A stretch of DNA of 40,816 nucleotides from Alcanivorax sp. DP30 (GTDB lineage Bacteria; Pseudomonadota; Gammaproteobacteria; Pseudomonadales; Alcanivoracaceae), in NCBI RefSeq assembly GCF_009882945.1, contig NZ_WTUY01000005.1:435046-475861 (forward strand), read 5' to 3'. The notes beneath the pieces were generated by a model. The model did no database searches and was not told the origin of the DNA. It worked only from the letters and a program-made list of their open reading frames with translations. The position numbers and the translations under genes are program-made. Shown here piece by piece: positions 20,323-29,286 of this stretch; position 1 is the first letter of the stretch; every line of letters begins with the position of its first letter.

Positions 20323-21638
20323 TGAATATACAGCTTCAGCGCCAGATGGAGAGGTGGTATCCGCTCAAGGATCATCCTGTCCAATTGGCGCTGATTAAGG
20401 CTGTTTCAGAAGGGGTTAGGTTCCCGGTGGTTCCGGCCGGCCGGAGGTCAGGCAAGACCGAGAGGTTCAAACGCTTTATTGCCAAAGAGGCGATGAAGCG
20501 GCCCGGCGAGAAATACTTCATTGGTGCGCCAACGCACGACCAGGTGAAGAAGATTTACTGGGATGACATGAAGAAGCTGACGCTCTCATGCACCCATGCA
20601 AAGCGGCCGTCTGAAAGTGACCGCATCATCTTCATGCCCAATGGCACAGAGATACACCTGATCGGCCTTGATCGGCCGGAGCGTATCGAGGGTATCCAGT
20701 GGACCGGTGGCGGCATTGATGAGATTGCTGACATCAAGGGCAAGTCTTGGGAGGCGCACATTCTCCCGGCGCTCAACACCGTCAACCCAACCCGGCCGGA
20801 TTACCGCGCCTGGTGCTGGTTGCTGGGTGTGCCTGATGGCCTGAACCACTACTACGAAATGGCCCAGTACGCCGAAACGGCGAATGACCCTGAGTGGGCT
20901 CTTTTTCACTGGAAGTCATCAGAAATTCTGCCGGCTGATGTGATTGCGTCAGCAAAGCGGCAAATGTCCTCAAAACAGTTCAGGCAGGAATTCGAGGCCA
21001 GCTTTGAAACGGCTACCGGCCGCATCTACGAGGAATACAGCAAGGCCAACCAGACTGATGCTGTTATTGAGCCTCATGAGCAGCTGTGCTGGATGCACGA
21101 CCAGAACTACACGCCGCTTTCCTCTTCAGTTGGTGTAGTCCGGAATGGCGACCTGTACCTGCTGGATGAAATCGTGCTCACAAGCGCCATCAGCAGGCAG
21201 TCAGCTGATGAGTTCGTGGAAAAGTTCAAAGACCACAAGAACAAGCACGTCCTGATCTACGGCGATCCGGCCGGCCGTGCAGGCGAGAAGCACGGCCACG
21301 CTTCGGATTACACCGATATTGAGGATGTGCTCAGGGCTAACGGCTGGAAGTTCACCCGAAAGGTGAAGAAGAAAGCGCCAGCCATTAAGGACAGGCAGAA
21401 CGCAGTCAGGGCAAGAATTCTGAATGCGGCCGGTGAGCGCCACCTGTTTGTGAATCCAGTGACGGCGCCATGGAGCCACAAGGGCCTGGCAACTGTTCAG
21501 CTTCAAGAAGGCTCCACTTTCCAAGAAGACCAGAAGAACGATTACCAGCACATCACCACGGCCATTGGCTACATGGTCGATGTCGAGTGGCCGCTTGAGC
21601 GTGCCGCAATCTCCACAACGCTGAGAATGAATTACTAA
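20322..21638 (+). CDS. Terminase large subunit
   Basis: 438-residue packaging motor and headful/cohesive-end nuclease. ATPase: Walker A PAGRRSGKT (38-46), Walker B GGIDEIAD (130-137). Nuclease carboxylates likely D260 (WMHDQNY), D315 (YGDPAG) and D408 (KNDYQHITTAIGY). It follows the small subunit by a TGATG overlap and is followed by the portal gene in the same way. The protein pumps DNA into the prohead through the portal. Confidence 0.95.
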   Translation: MNIQLQRQMERWYPLKDHPVQLALIKAVSEGVRFPVVPAGRRSGKTERFKRFIAKEAMKRPGEKYFIGAPTHDQVKKIYWDDMKKLTLSCTHAKRPSESDRIIFMPNGTEIHLIGLDRPERIEGIQWTGGGIDEIADIKGKSWEAHILPALNTVNPTRPDYRAWCWLLGVPDGLNHYYEMAQYAETANDPEWALFHWKSSEILPADVIASAKRQMSSKQFRQEFEASFETATGRIYEEYSKANQTDAVIEPHEQLCWMHDQNYTPLSSSVGVVRNGDLYLLDEIVLTSAISRQSADEFVEKFKDHKNKHVLIYGDPAGRAGEKHGHASDYTDIEDVLRANGWKFTRKVKKKAPAIKDRQNAVRARILNAAGERHLFVNPVTAPWSHKGLATVQLQEGSTFQEDQKNDYQHITTAIGYMVDVEWPLERAAISTTLRMNY

Positions 21639-23068
21639 TGGCTAAAGACGTTACCTACACGCGAGGCGACTACGCCAAAGCGCTGCCCAGCTGGATGCTG
21701 GTTGGCGATGTGGTGGCCGGTGAGGAAGCAATCAAAGCCAAGGGCGAGGCATATCTGCCGAACCCGTCAGCCGTTGAGGGCGAGCCGGAGGCGGTTTATG
21801 ACCGCTACAAGCAGCGGGCCAGTTTCTACAACGTCACCGGCCACACTTTGCAGGGGCTTATCGGGGCGGTATTCCGCAAAGACCCCGAGCTGGAAGTGCA
21901 GGCTGGTCTGGATTATGTCTCCACTGATGTTGATGGCGCCGGGGTAAGCATCTTTCAGCAGAGCCAGCGTGTCCTCGAAAACGTCATGGGCAAGGGCCGC
22001 GAAGGCCTGCTGGTGGATTACCCCAATGCAGAGGCCCCGGCCTCGCGGGCCGACCAAAACGCCGGCCTGGTCCGCGCTAGCATTGTTCGCTACCAAGCAG
22101 AGCAGATCACCAACTGGCGCACCACCAAGGTTGGGGGCGCTCATGTGCTTTCCATGGTGGTGCTGCATGAAACGGTTGAGGAGGCTGGCAAGGATGGATT
22201 CAGTGTTGATGAAATCGAGCAGTATCGGGCGCTGCAGCTTGTCGAGGGTGTCTATCAGGTAACGCTCTGGCGCTCAAATGAAAAGGGCACGGCTTGGGAG
22301 ATCCACGAGCAATATGCCCCGCGCACCGGCACCGGCACAGTCTGGAACCGTATTCCGTTCACCTTCATTGGCGCACAGAACAACGACAGCGGCATTGATA
22401 AAGCCCCGCTTCTTGACCTGGCCCGACAGAACATCAAGCACTACCAGGTGGGGGCGGACTGGTATAACGCGCTGTTCTACGCCGGCCAGCCGCAGCCCTG
22501 GATGTCTGGCCTTACTCAGCAATGGGTGGACATGCTGGAAGACAAGGGTGTTTTGGTTGGCTCTCGCGCTCCCATCATGTTGCCCGAGGGCGGCCAATTC
22601 GGCATTGAGACGGTCATGGCCGATTCTGCCATCCAGAAGGAACTGAAAGACATTGAAGAGCGGATGGTCGGTCTTGGCGCCAAGCTGATGCAGATTGGCG
22701 GTGTTGTGAAGACCGCCACCGAGGTGGATAGCGATGACGCCGCGCAGCACTCCGCTCTGTCGCTCGCCTCTTCCAATGTGTCCGACGCTTACACCCAGTG
22801 CCTTGCCTGGATGGGAGACTTCAACAACGCCCCGGGCGAATCTTCCTATCAGCTGAATCAAGATCTGGTAGAGCACAAGCTGGACGCCCAGCTTCTGCGC
22901 GAGATTGTGGCGGCATGGATGAGTGGCGCGGTTCCCGAAACTGACGTTTGGGCATGGATGCGCCGCACTGGCCTGATCGATTCAGAAAAGACCGATGACG
23001 AAGTGCGCGAGGAAGTGAGCGACAGCGGCACCGGACTTGCCCTGGATGATGCTGATGGCGGTTCCTGA
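21638..23068 (+). CDS. Portal protein (DUF4055-type)
   Basis: 476 residues. The N-terminus (TRGDYAKALPSWMLVGDVVAGEEAIKAKGEAYLPNP...) and GLIGAVFRKDPE at about 81-92 are characteristic of the DUF4055 portal-like family in siphophages; LVDYPNAEAP and PFTFIGAQNNDSGIDKAPLLDLARQNIKHYQ follow in order. It forms the dodecameric ring at one vertex for DNA entry and tail attachment. Place directly after the terminase large subunit supports this. The C-terminus overlaps the next gene by about 20 bases. Confidence 0.88.
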   Translation: MAKDVTYTRGDYAKALPSWMLVGDVVAGEEAIKAKGEAYLPNPSAVEGEPEAVYDRYKQRASFYNVTGHTLQGLIGAVFRKDPELEVQAGLDYVSTDVDGAGVSIFQQSQRVLENVMGKGREGLLVDYPNAEAPASRADQNAGLVRASIVRYQAEQITNWRTTKVGGAHVLSMVVLHETVEEAGKDGFSVDEIEQYRALQLVEGVYQVTLWRSNEKGTAWEIHEQYAPRTGTGTVWNRIPFTFIGAQNNDSGIDKAPLLDLARQNIKHYQVGADWYNALFYAGQPQPWMSGLTQQWVDMLEDKGVLVGSRAPIMLPEGGQFGIETVMADSAIQKELKDIEERMVGLGAKLMQIGGVVKTATEVDSDDAAQHSALSLASSNVSDAYTQCLAWMGDFNNAPGESSYQLNQDLVEHKLDAQLLREIVAAWMSGAVPETDVWAWMRRTGLIDSEKTDDEVREEVSDSGTGLALDDADGGS

Positions 23069-24125
23069 AGCCCTCGTTGACTCCACGGTTCGCCATGCGG
23101 TTTATCTGGAGCGCCTGAAATCAAGCGAAGCCAATCAGATGGTGAGCTTCCTTCAGGAAGTTGACCGAGAAATCCGCAAGAAGCTGCTGTTTCGCTCTGA
23201 GCTGGCCGCCTACAAGCGGGACAAGCTGAGCCGGCTGCTAAAAGAGATCGACAGCCTGCTGACCGGTCTATATGCCAAGCAAACAGCTGGCCTGTTGGGC
23301 AGCCTGAAGGAGTTGGCCGAATACGAAGCTGGCTTTGAGGCGCGAAACTTGGGCGGCGTGGTTGCGGGCACTACATTCGCCGTTCCCGGAATCTCCACGG
23401 TGTGGGCTGCGGCAACACTGGACCCCATGAGTGTGCGGGGCAGCCAAGGCGGCAAGCTGCTAGAGCCATTCATCAAAGACTGGGCTCGCAGCGAAGTTGA
23501 GGCGGTCAAGAATCGCATCAGGCAAGGCGCTTTCGAGGGCCAGACCAATGCCGAGATTGTCCGATCGATTCGCGGCACCAAAGCCCGGCGCTACAAAGAC
23601 GGCATGCTGGACACCACCCGGCGCCATGCCGAAGCCATTGTGCGGACTGCCGTGCAGCATGTGGCTAGCACTGCCAGAAAGCAGACGTGGGACCGTAATG
23701 CCGACCTGGTAACAGGCTATCGGTGGGTTTCCACGCTGGATAGCCGCACCACGACACAGTGCCGCAGCCTTGATGGGCAGACGTTCGAGGTGGGCGACGG
23801 GCCAATGCCGCCCCTGCATATCGGCTGCCGCTCTACCACGGTGGCTGAGCTGGATGACGGGCTGGACTTCCTCGACAAAGGCGCCACGCGCTCCAGTGAG
23901 AACGGCTATGTGGATGCCGACCTGACGTATTACCAGTGGCTGAAACGACAGCCAGCCGCTTTCCAGGATTCAGCAATAGGGCCAACGCGGGGCAAGTTGC
24001 TCCGCAATGGCGGCATCAATGCAGAGCGATTCGCGCAACTGCAGCTCGACAGAAATTTCCAGCTCCTGACCTTGGCAGAAATGCGGCAACTTGAGCCGCA
24101 GGCTTTCGCACGGGCAGGGATTTAA
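23046..24125 (+). CDS. Head morphogenesis protein (Mu F / SPP1 gp7-like)
   Basis: About 359 residues. ATGs at 23046, 23049 and 23055 lie inside the portal gene end; the first is listed, the third (MAVPEALVDST) is equally possible. The C-terminal part has the minor-head-protein signature: ARTAVQHVAS-like IVRTAVQHVAS, GYRWVSTLDSRTTTQCRSLDGQ and PPLHIGCRST (about 215-265), with the paired cysteines of the family. It joins the prohead with the portal, probably as a few internal copies. Confidence 0.88.
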   Translation: MMLMAVPEALVDSTVRHAVYLERLKSSEANQMVSFLQEVDREIRKKLLFRSELAAYKRDKLSRLLKEIDSLLTGLYAKQTAGLLGSLKELAEYEAGFEARNLGGVVAGTTFAVPGISTVWAAATLDPMSVRGSQGGKLLEPFIKDWARSEVEAVKNRIRQGAFEGQTNAEIVRSIRGTKARRYKDGMLDTTRRHAEAIVRTAVQHVASTARKQTWDRNADLVTGYRWVSTLDSRTTTQCRSLDGQTFEVGDGPMPPLHIGCRSTTVAELDDGLDFLDKGATRSSENGYVDADLTYYQWLKRQPAAFQDSAIGPTRGKLLRNGGINAERFAQLQLDRNFQLLTLAEMRQLEPQAFARAGI

Positions 24126-24156
24126 CCCAGTGGGTAAACCAAGAGGTCAGTGACCA

Positions 24157-24867
24157 ATGCGATTCAATAAGATTCCCCAGATTAAACGTGAAGGTGCCGG
24201 TGGCGAAGGTGGTGACGGTGGCGGCGGTAGCCTGACCCCGGAGCAGATTGCCGAAATTCAGGCCGAAAACAGCCGCCTGAAGGAACACCAGGACAAACTG
24301 CTGGGCGAGACCAAAACCGCCAAGCAAGAGCGCCAGGAGGCCGCCAAGCGAATGAAAGAGCTGGAAGATCAGCTGGCATCCATCAATGACGACAAGAGCC
24401 GCAAGGCAGGGGATGTGGACGCGCTGGAAAAGAGCTGGCAGGAAAAACTGTCAAAGCGTGAAAGCGAATTGAAGGCCGAGGTTGAGCAGCACCAGGCCTG
24501 GCTCAAGGAGCAAATGGTCACTGGTGTGGCGTCTGGCATTGCGGCAGAGATCGCAGTGCAGGGCAGCGCCAAGGCGTTGCAGCCGCACCTGACCAGTCGC
24601 TTGTCGATGGAAGTTCGAGACGGCAAGCCGACCACCGTTGTGCTGGATGCCGAGGGCAAGCCCAGCGCAATGACGGTGGACGAACTGAAAGCAGAATTCA
24701 GCAACGATCCGGCCTTTGCGCCGCTGATTGTTGCTTCCAAGGCCTCTGGTGGCGGTGCCAGCGGGGGCGGTAATGGCGGCGGTGCCGCAACTAAAGGCAG
24801 CTTGGGCGGTGATCGTTCCGAGCGTACAGCCGCAATCAAAAACCGTTTCCCTGAACTGAATAATTGA
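24157..24867 (+). CDS. Capsid scaffolding protein
   Basis: 236 residues. A glycine-rich start (about 13-24) precedes a long charged coiled coil (LTPEQIAEIQAENSRLKEHQDKLLGETKTAKQERQEA..., about 26-120). A C-terminal domain follows, ending in a glycine linker and a basic helix (ERTAAIKNRFPEL). Helical, charged, directly upstream of the major capsid gene: the standard scaffold. It would be lost or cleaved from the mature head. No protease gene is adjacent, so removal is probably by exit. Confidence 0.83.
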   Translation: MRFNKIPQIKREGAGGEGGDGGGGSLTPEQIAEIQAENSRLKEHQDKLLGETKTAKQERQEAAKRMKELEDQLASINDDKSRKAGDVDALEKSWQEKLSKRESELKAEVEQHQAWLKEQMVTGVASGIAAEIAVQGSAKALQPHLTSRLSMEVRDGKPTTVVLDAEGKPSAMTVDELKAEFSNDPAFAPLIVASKASGGGASGGGNGGGAATKGSLGGDRSERTAAIKNRFPELNN

Positions 24868-24878
24868 GGTAACAAATC

Positions 24879-25847
24879 ATGGCACTTTCCGATATGCAGG
24901 TGTTCAACCAGTACATCATGCCCGCGACCATTGAGACGCTGGCCCAGATGGTGGACAAATTCAACGCCGCAAGCCGTAACTCCATCCGCCTGACCACTGA
25001 AGGCTTTGATGGTGATTTCCTGCAAGAATCTTTCTTCGCAGCCATCCATAGCGCCCAGCGCCGGGTTGACCGATACGCTGCCAATGGCTCCGCGTCTGCC
25101 ACTGACCTGACCCAGCTGAAGCACAGCTCCGTGAAGGTTGCCGGTGGTTTCGGCCCGATTCTGTTCGAGCCGGGCCAGCTGACCTGGCTGCGCAAGCCGA
25201 CAGCAGAAGGCATTGAAGTGGCCAGCCGTAACTTCGCTGAAGCCCTCATGTCCGACCAGCTGAACACGGCCATTGCGGCTCTGGTTGCTGCCATCGAGAA
25301 CAACAGCGACGCCACCAACGATGTGTCCGGCTCTGCCGGTCTGGATTACGGCGCCCTGAACTCTGCGCACGCCAAGTTTGGCGACCACAGCGGCAACATC
25401 ATCACCAACGTGATGACCGGCGCCGTGTATCACAAGCTGATTGGCCAGAACCTGACCAACACCCCGCAGCTGTTCCAGGCGCAGAACGTCCAGGTGGTGG
25501 ATATTCTGGGCAAGGCGGTGATCGTTACCGATGCGCCGGCCCTGTCCGAATCGGGCACCCCGGATCTGCAGAAAGTGCTGGGCTTGGTTGAGTCTGCTGC
25601 CATCGTGCATGACGGCGGCGACGTAATCAGCAACATCGAAACCAGCAACGGCAAAGACCGCATCGAAACCACCATGCAGGTGGATTACACCTTTGGGCTG
25701 GGCCTGAAAGGCTACACCTGGGACGAAGCGAACGGCGGCAAGTCCCCTACCGATGCAGAGCTGGCAACTGGCACCAACTGGGACCAGGTGGCCACTTCTG
25801 TGAAACACACTGCTGGCGTCATCGCTGTTGGCGACGCTGCTCAGTAA
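24879..25847 (+). CDS. Major capsid protein
   Basis: 322 residues behind a GAGGTAAC site, the expected position after the scaffold. No long N-terminal delta domain is seen, in agreement with the separate scaffold. Features: an N-terminal helix (FNQYIMPATIETLAQMVDKFNAAS), GFGPILFEPGQLTWLRKP, a P-domain-like run NIITNVMTGAVYHKLIG, and VDYTFGLGLKGYTWDE near the end. It likely adopts the HK97 fold, but that is inferred from position and size rather than a diagnostic motif. Confidence 0.88.
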   Translation: MALSDMQVFNQYIMPATIETLAQMVDKFNAASRNSIRLTTEGFDGDFLQESFFAAIHSAQRRVDRYAANGSASATDLTQLKHSSVKVAGGFGPILFEPGQLTWLRKPTAEGIEVASRNFAEALMSDQLNTAIAALVAAIENNSDATNDVSGSAGLDYGALNSAHAKFGDHSGNIITNVMTGAVYHKLIGQNLTNTPQLFQAQNVQVVDILGKAVIVTDAPALSESGTPDLQKVLGLVESAAIVHDGGDVISNIETSNGKDRIETTMQVDYTFGLGLKGYTWDEANGGKSPTDAELATGTNWDQVATSVKHTAGVIAVGDAAQ

Positions 25848-25860
25848 GGAGTAATGACCC

Positions 25861-26085
25861 ATGGCGAATAAAGCGCCTGTTTGGTATCTGCCCGGCCCCT
25901 TCACTCGCTATAACGAGGATGTGAAGGCGCTGGCCCAGAAGTCCGGCGTTCGCATTGTGGATGCCCGTTTTGTGCCCGAGGATGGTCGCAAAGACGCAGC
26001 CCCTGAAAAGGATCTGCCGAAGGTGACCGAGAAGGGCAAGAAAGCAACAACCAAGAAAGCACCAGCTGACAAGGCTGGCGAGTGA
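25861..26085 (+). CDS. Small lysine-rich head protein
   Basis: 74 residues, AAGGAG before the ATG. A folded N-terminal half (APVWYLPGPFTRYNEDVKALAQKSGVRIVDARFVPE) precedes a lysine/alanine/proline tail (KVTEKGKKATTKKAPADKAGE). Such small proteins between capsid and connector genes are often minor head or decoration proteins; the basic tail may touch DNA. Followed by a terminator. Confidence 0.6.
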   Translation: MANKAPVWYLPGPFTRYNEDVKALAQKSGVRIVDARFVPEDGRKDAAPEKDLPKVTEKGKKATTKKAPADKAGE

Positions 26086-26087
26086 AC

Positions 26088-26109
26088 AAGGGGGCATTTG
26101 CCCCCTTTT
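26088..26109 (+). terminator. Intrinsic terminator after head genes
   Basis: AAGGGGGC, loop ATTT, GCCCCCTT, then further Ts. An eight-base perfect stem placed just after the small head protein, splitting head from connector genes; Q-modified polymerase would read through it while basal transcription would stop. Confidence 0.8.
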
Positions 26110-26158
26110 CATTTCACGAATTTAAGGCATTCTGGTAAGCCGGAATGCAGGAGTACCC

Positions 26159-26656
26159 ATGGCCCTGATCATCGAGGACGGCACAGGCAAGGCGGATGCG
26201 GAAAGCTACGCCACCGCAGCTGATTTTGTCGATTACGGCACCCGCTATGGCGTGACCGTGCCTGACACTGAGGCAGAGCAGGAAGCCCTGCTGCGCCAGG
26301 CTGCCGTCCAGATGAACGTGATGAAGTGGAAGGGCCACCGGGCCAATGCTGGCCAGGCGCTGGCGTGGCCCCGCTCCAACGTGTGGACAGATGGCCAGCT
26401 GCAGTCAAACGACTACATCCCCTCGCGGATTGAGTATGGCCAAATGGCCTTGGCTGCTGAGATATTCAACGACCAGACAAACCCGCCGGACCAGCGACAA
26501 GGGCCGGTCACCAAAGAAAAGGTGGACGTTCTGGAGGTGGAATATGGCCAGGTGGAGAACACTGGCAAGCTGATGTGGGCGGCGCCTGAGCGCCCCAGCC
26601 GTGCGCAGTTTGCTGATTTCTTGGTAACCCGCGGGCTGCTGGCTGTCCGTGCATGA
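26159..26656 (+). CDS. Head-tail connector (DnaT-like phage protein)
   Basis: 165 residues with AGGAG before the ATG. The motif order DGTGKADAESYATAADFVDYGTRYG at the start, then MKWKGHRANAGQALAWPR, corresponds to the phage protein family annotated as putative DnaT-like ssDNA-binding, which by position (first gene after the capsid) works as the head-tail adaptor rather than in replication. ATGA overlap couples it to the next connector gene. Confidence 0.8.
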   Translation: MALIIEDGTGKADAESYATAADFVDYGTRYGVTVPDTEAEQEALLRQAAVQMNVMKWKGHRANAGQALAWPRSNVWTDGQLQSNDYIPSRIEYGQMALAAEIFNDQTNPPDQRQGPVTKEKVDVLEVEYGQVENTGKLMWAAPERPSRAQFADFLVTRGLLAVRA

Positions 26657-27027
26657 GTGCCTTTTACGACAGACAGGCGGCCACAGCGCAGCGGCTACTA
26701 GCCCAGTTTGGCCAGCCTGTAACGGTTTCCAGGGTAACGGGCGGCACAGAAGACCCGTTGACCGGAGAATTGACCGGGCAGACGCCTGAGAGCTACACCC
26801 CGAACGGCGTTCTGCTGAACTACTCAGTCAAAGAGGCGGGTGATTCACGCGCCGCAGGCAACGAGATCCGCACCAGCGACCGCAAGTTGCTGTTGGCCCC
26901 GTTTGACGTTGACCCGGTGGTGACTGATTCGGTCACTGTGGATGGCAGCGAGTGGACCATTATCCGCATCAAGACCCTGCGCCCTGCAGGGCAGACCCTT
27001 CTGCATGAGATCCAGGTGAGAAAATGA
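26653..27027 (+). CDS. Head closure / connector protein
   Basis: 124 residues, mostly beta by eye (GQPVTVSRVTGGTEDPLTGELTG..., EIRTSDRKLLLAPFDVDPVVTDSVTVDGSEWTIIRIKTLRPAG), a composition shared with siphovirus head-completion (neck) proteins that close the portal channel. Overlaps both neighbours by ATGA. Identity rests on gene order between the adaptor and the gp10-like gene. Confidence 0.68.
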   Translation: MSAFYDRQAATAQRLLAQFGQPVTVSRVTGGTEDPLTGELTGQTPESYTPNGVLLNYSVKEAGDSRAAGNEIRTSDRKLLLAPFDVDPVVTDSVTVDGSEWTIIRIKTLRPAGQTLLHEIQVRK

Positions 27028-27428
27028 GCTTCGCATCGGACGTTCGGTCATTCTCGAAGAAGGCCGGGCGCTCGATGGAGCAGACGGCCCGTGGCGTTGA
27101 GTTGCGCCTGTTTCGCGCCGTCATTATGGACACCCCGGTTCTGGATGGTCGACTGCGTGGTGACTGGCAGACCACTACCGGCTCCCCGGCAACGGCTGAG
27201 AACGGACGAGCAGACAAAACCGGAAGCACCACCACCGCCGAGATGCAGGCCATTGTGCAGGCCATTGAGGGCGGAAGCGTGACCATGCTGAGCAACAACA
27301 TGCCCTACGCCTACCGCGTTGAGTTTGATGGCTGGTCACACACCAAGGCACCGGAAGGCATGGTGCGCCGCAATGTGGCCCGGTTTAAGCGCCTGTTTGA
27401 AGAAGAGGCCCGGAAGAACCGCGTATGA
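27024..27428 (+). CDS. HK97 gp10-like neck protein
   Basis: 134 residues. The start SFASDVRSFSKKAGRSMEQTARGVELRLFRAVIMDTPVLDGRLRGDWQ and the end APEGMVRRNVARFKRLFEEE match the gp10-like (minor tail/neck) pattern, in which an N-terminal helix, a D-T-PV-DG-LR-x-W loop and a C-terminal helix recur. It would be part of the head-tail joining complex. ATGA overlaps on both sides. Confidence 0.78.
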   Translation: MSFASDVRSFSKKAGRSMEQTARGVELRLFRAVIMDTPVLDGRLRGDWQTTTGSPATAENGRADKTGSTTTAEMQAIVQAIEGGSVTMLSNNMPYAYRVEFDGWSHTKAPEGMVRRNVARFKRLFEEEARKNRV

Positions 27429-27895
27429 GATTCCTTGATATTCGCAATGCGCTGATTCAGTCATGGATCGAGGGCGAATTTGACCTGCCCTGGGCAAAGC
27501 CGGGCAAAGACTTTGACCCCGAGACGGGCGATCCGTGGGCGGCTCTTCATGTGCTGCCGTCACAGCCCGGGGTGGCCACGCTGGGTGATACCGGGCAAGA
27601 CCGACACGATGGCGTGTTCCAGATTGACCTGAACTGGCCGCTTAATACCGGGGACACCCCATTGCTGGTGAAGGCTGACGAAATCGCTGCCCGGTTCAAG
27701 GCCGGCGCCCGGTTTGAGGCCCCGATTCTTTCAGAAACCCTGCATCTGGATTTTGTCGAGCAAGAGTATGGCATCTATGTCCCGCTCTGCGTGCTGATTC
27801 GTTCCTGTGGCGTAAGCCCCATTCGCCGCGTTGATAACTGGAATCGAGTTTCTGCCACGATTTACTACAGCGCCTGGGTCAACCGGGCGCTATAA
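27425..27895 (+). CDS. Tail terminator protein
   Basis: 156 residues, in the slot of the lambda gpU-type tail terminator (between gp10-like and tail tube genes). It resembles DUF4128-like proteins: FLDIRNALIQSWIEGEFDLPWA at the start, a central GVFQIDLNWPLNTGDTPLLVKADEIAARF, and a beta-rich C-terminus. It stops tail tube growth and docks the tail on the head. A terminator follows. Confidence 0.75.
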   Translation: MRFLDIRNALIQSWIEGEFDLPWAKPGKDFDPETGDPWAALHVLPSQPGVATLGDTGQDRHDGVFQIDLNWPLNTGDTPLLVKADEIAARFKAGARFEAPILSETLHLDFVEQEYGIYVPLCVLIRSCGVSPIRRVDNWNRVSATIYYSAWVNRAL

Positions 27896-27903
27896 ACCCC
27901 ACG

Positions 27904-27927
27904 GCCCGCCACTGAGCGGGCTTTTTT
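27904..27927 (+). terminator. Intrinsic terminator before tail tube gene
   Basis: GCCCGC, six-base loop, GCGGGC, six Ts. Separates connector from tail genes; may adjust transcript levels or protect mRNA ends within the late operon. Confidence 0.8.
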
Positions 27928-27952
27928 GTATGTCCCGACTGGAGGCTCCCCT

Positions 27953-28891
27953 ATGGGCTGCCCTGCTAATGGCTCTCGCCACTCTATGGCCCTGGTGGCC
28001 GAAACTGTTGCCGGAACTACACCTGCGACCCCAACTTTCACCCCGATCCGCCAAACCGGCACCACGCTGGCTCTGACCAAAGAGACGATCCAGTCTCAGG
28101 AGTTGCGAGCTGACCGCCAGATTGCGGACATGCGCCACGGTAACAAGCAAATCGGTGGCGATATTAGCTGTGAGCTGTCCTTTGGTGGCGCATTCGACAC
28201 CATGCTGGAAGCGGTGCTGTGCGGCACTTGGGAAGAAGATACCCCCAGCGCTGGCACCGATGAACTGAAGGCAGGCATCGTCCGCCGTCCCTTCACCATC
28301 GAGCGCCACTTTGCCGATATTGGCCAATACCTGCGCTACAAGGGTTGCGAATTCAACACCTGGAACCTGACCGTTTCCCCGAACGCCATCATCACCAGCA
28401 ACTTCGGGCTGGTTGGCCGTTCCATGGATGATCCGGCTCAGACTGCTATTTCCGGCGCCACCTATGACGCCGATACCACTGCCAGCCCGTTCGACAGCTT
28501 CTCCGGAACCATTGAGGAGGGTGGTGCGGCTATTGCGGTCATCACCGAACTGTCCCTGACGCTGGAAAATGGCCTGAGCCCTCTGTTTGTGGTCGGTTCC
28601 GATACGGCTGAGTGTATTAGCATCGCCCGGTCGAACCTGTCTGGCTCGGTCACTGCCTGGTTTGAGTCCGAAGCGCTCTACGAGAAATTCATCAACGAGA
28701 CGGAATCCAGCCTTGAATTCACCCTGAGCGATGGCACCAACGCCTACGGCTTCAGTCTGCCGCGCATCAAGTACAACAGCGGCCAGCCGGACGTGAGCGG
28801 TGAAGGCGAGGTGACCATCTCCATGGACCTGATGGCCCTCTACGATGAGACCGAAGAGAGTCAGATTGTTATCACCAAAGGTGCCGCGTAA
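27953..28891 (+). CDS. Major tail tube protein
   Basis: 312 residues from the ATG at 27953, directed by GGAGG at 27941-27945. Features of siphovirus tube proteins: N-terminal SMALVAETVAGTTPATPTFTPIRQTG, then TIQSQELRADRQIADMRHG, and a late Ig-like half (ITELSLTLENGLSPLFVVGS...). The highly expressed place behind a strong Shine-Dalgarno and between tail terminator and chaperone genes agrees. It polymerises around the tape measure protein to form the tube. Confidence 0.87.
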   Translation: MGCPANGSRHSMALVAETVAGTTPATPTFTPIRQTGTTLALTKETIQSQELRADRQIADMRHGNKQIGGDISCELSFGGAFDTMLEAVLCGTWEEDTPSAGTDELKAGIVRRPFTIERHFADIGQYLRYKGCEFNTWNLTVSPNAIITSNFGLVGRSMDDPAQTAISGATYDADTTASPFDSFSGTIEEGGAAIAVITELSLTLENGLSPLFVVGSDTAECISIARSNLSGSVTAWFESEALYEKFINETESSLEFTLSDGTNAYGFSLPRIKYNSGQPDVSGEGEVTISMDLMALYDETEESQIVITKGAA

Positions 28892-29286
28892 TGGTAGGAA
28901 TGGATGCGTTTTTCACCCGTAACAAGGCGAACGAGGGCATCAAGGTGCCCTTGCGCACACCGGAAGGCGAGGAAACGGAACACTATCTGGTGATCCGGTC
29001 TCAATGGTCTGACGACTTCCAGAAGGCCAAGGCTGAGGCCTACCGTGCCGATCTGGCTGCCATCGCAGGCAAGGGTGAGGCTAGCGCGGAAGACCGCACA
29101 GTGATCCTCACGGCGGCTCTGGTGGCTGACTGGTCGTTTGATGAGGACTGCACCCCGGAGAACGTGCAGAAGTTGTTGCGTGAGGCGCCCCAGCTGCGGG
29201 ACATGATTGACCGCTACGCCTCCAACGATGCCCGTTTTTTCACGAAACCGTCCAGCGACTCTACGACTGGGCGGAAGGGCAAATAG
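28891..29286 (+). CDS. Tail assembly chaperone (lambda G-like)
   Basis: 131 residues in the zero frame, starting in a TAATG overlap with the tube gene. Acidic, helical protein (QWSDDFQKAKAEAYRADLAAIA..., LVADWSFDEDCTPENVQKLLREAPQLRDMIDRYA) as usual for G-type chaperones between tail tube and tape measure genes. Near the end, codons CGT TTT TTC form a T_TTT_TTC heptamer where a -1 slip would extend it into a second domain. It holds the tape measure soluble before tube polymerisation. Confidence 0.85.
   Translation: MVGMDAFFTRNKANEGIKVPLRTPEGEETEHYLVIRSQWSDDFQKAKAEAYRADLAAIAGKGEASAEDRTVILTAALVADWSFDEDCTPENVQKLLREAPQLRDMIDRYASNDARFFTKPSSDSTTGRKGK
29235..29241 (+). promoter_or_regulatory. Programmed -1 frameshift site T_TTT_TTC
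   Basis: The heptamer lies in zero-frame phase (CGT TTT TTC) 45 bases before the end of the G-like frame and fits X_XXY_YYZ. The -1 frame from there is open to 29585 and has no good start of its own, the same design as lambda G/GT. Confidence 0.85.

Noticed and set aside
24369-25904. Long minus-strand open frame (511 codons) opposite scaffold and capsid genes
   Set aside because: It lies antisense to two well-supported genes with ribosome sites, has no plausible domain or start signal, and arises from codon bias of the real strand.
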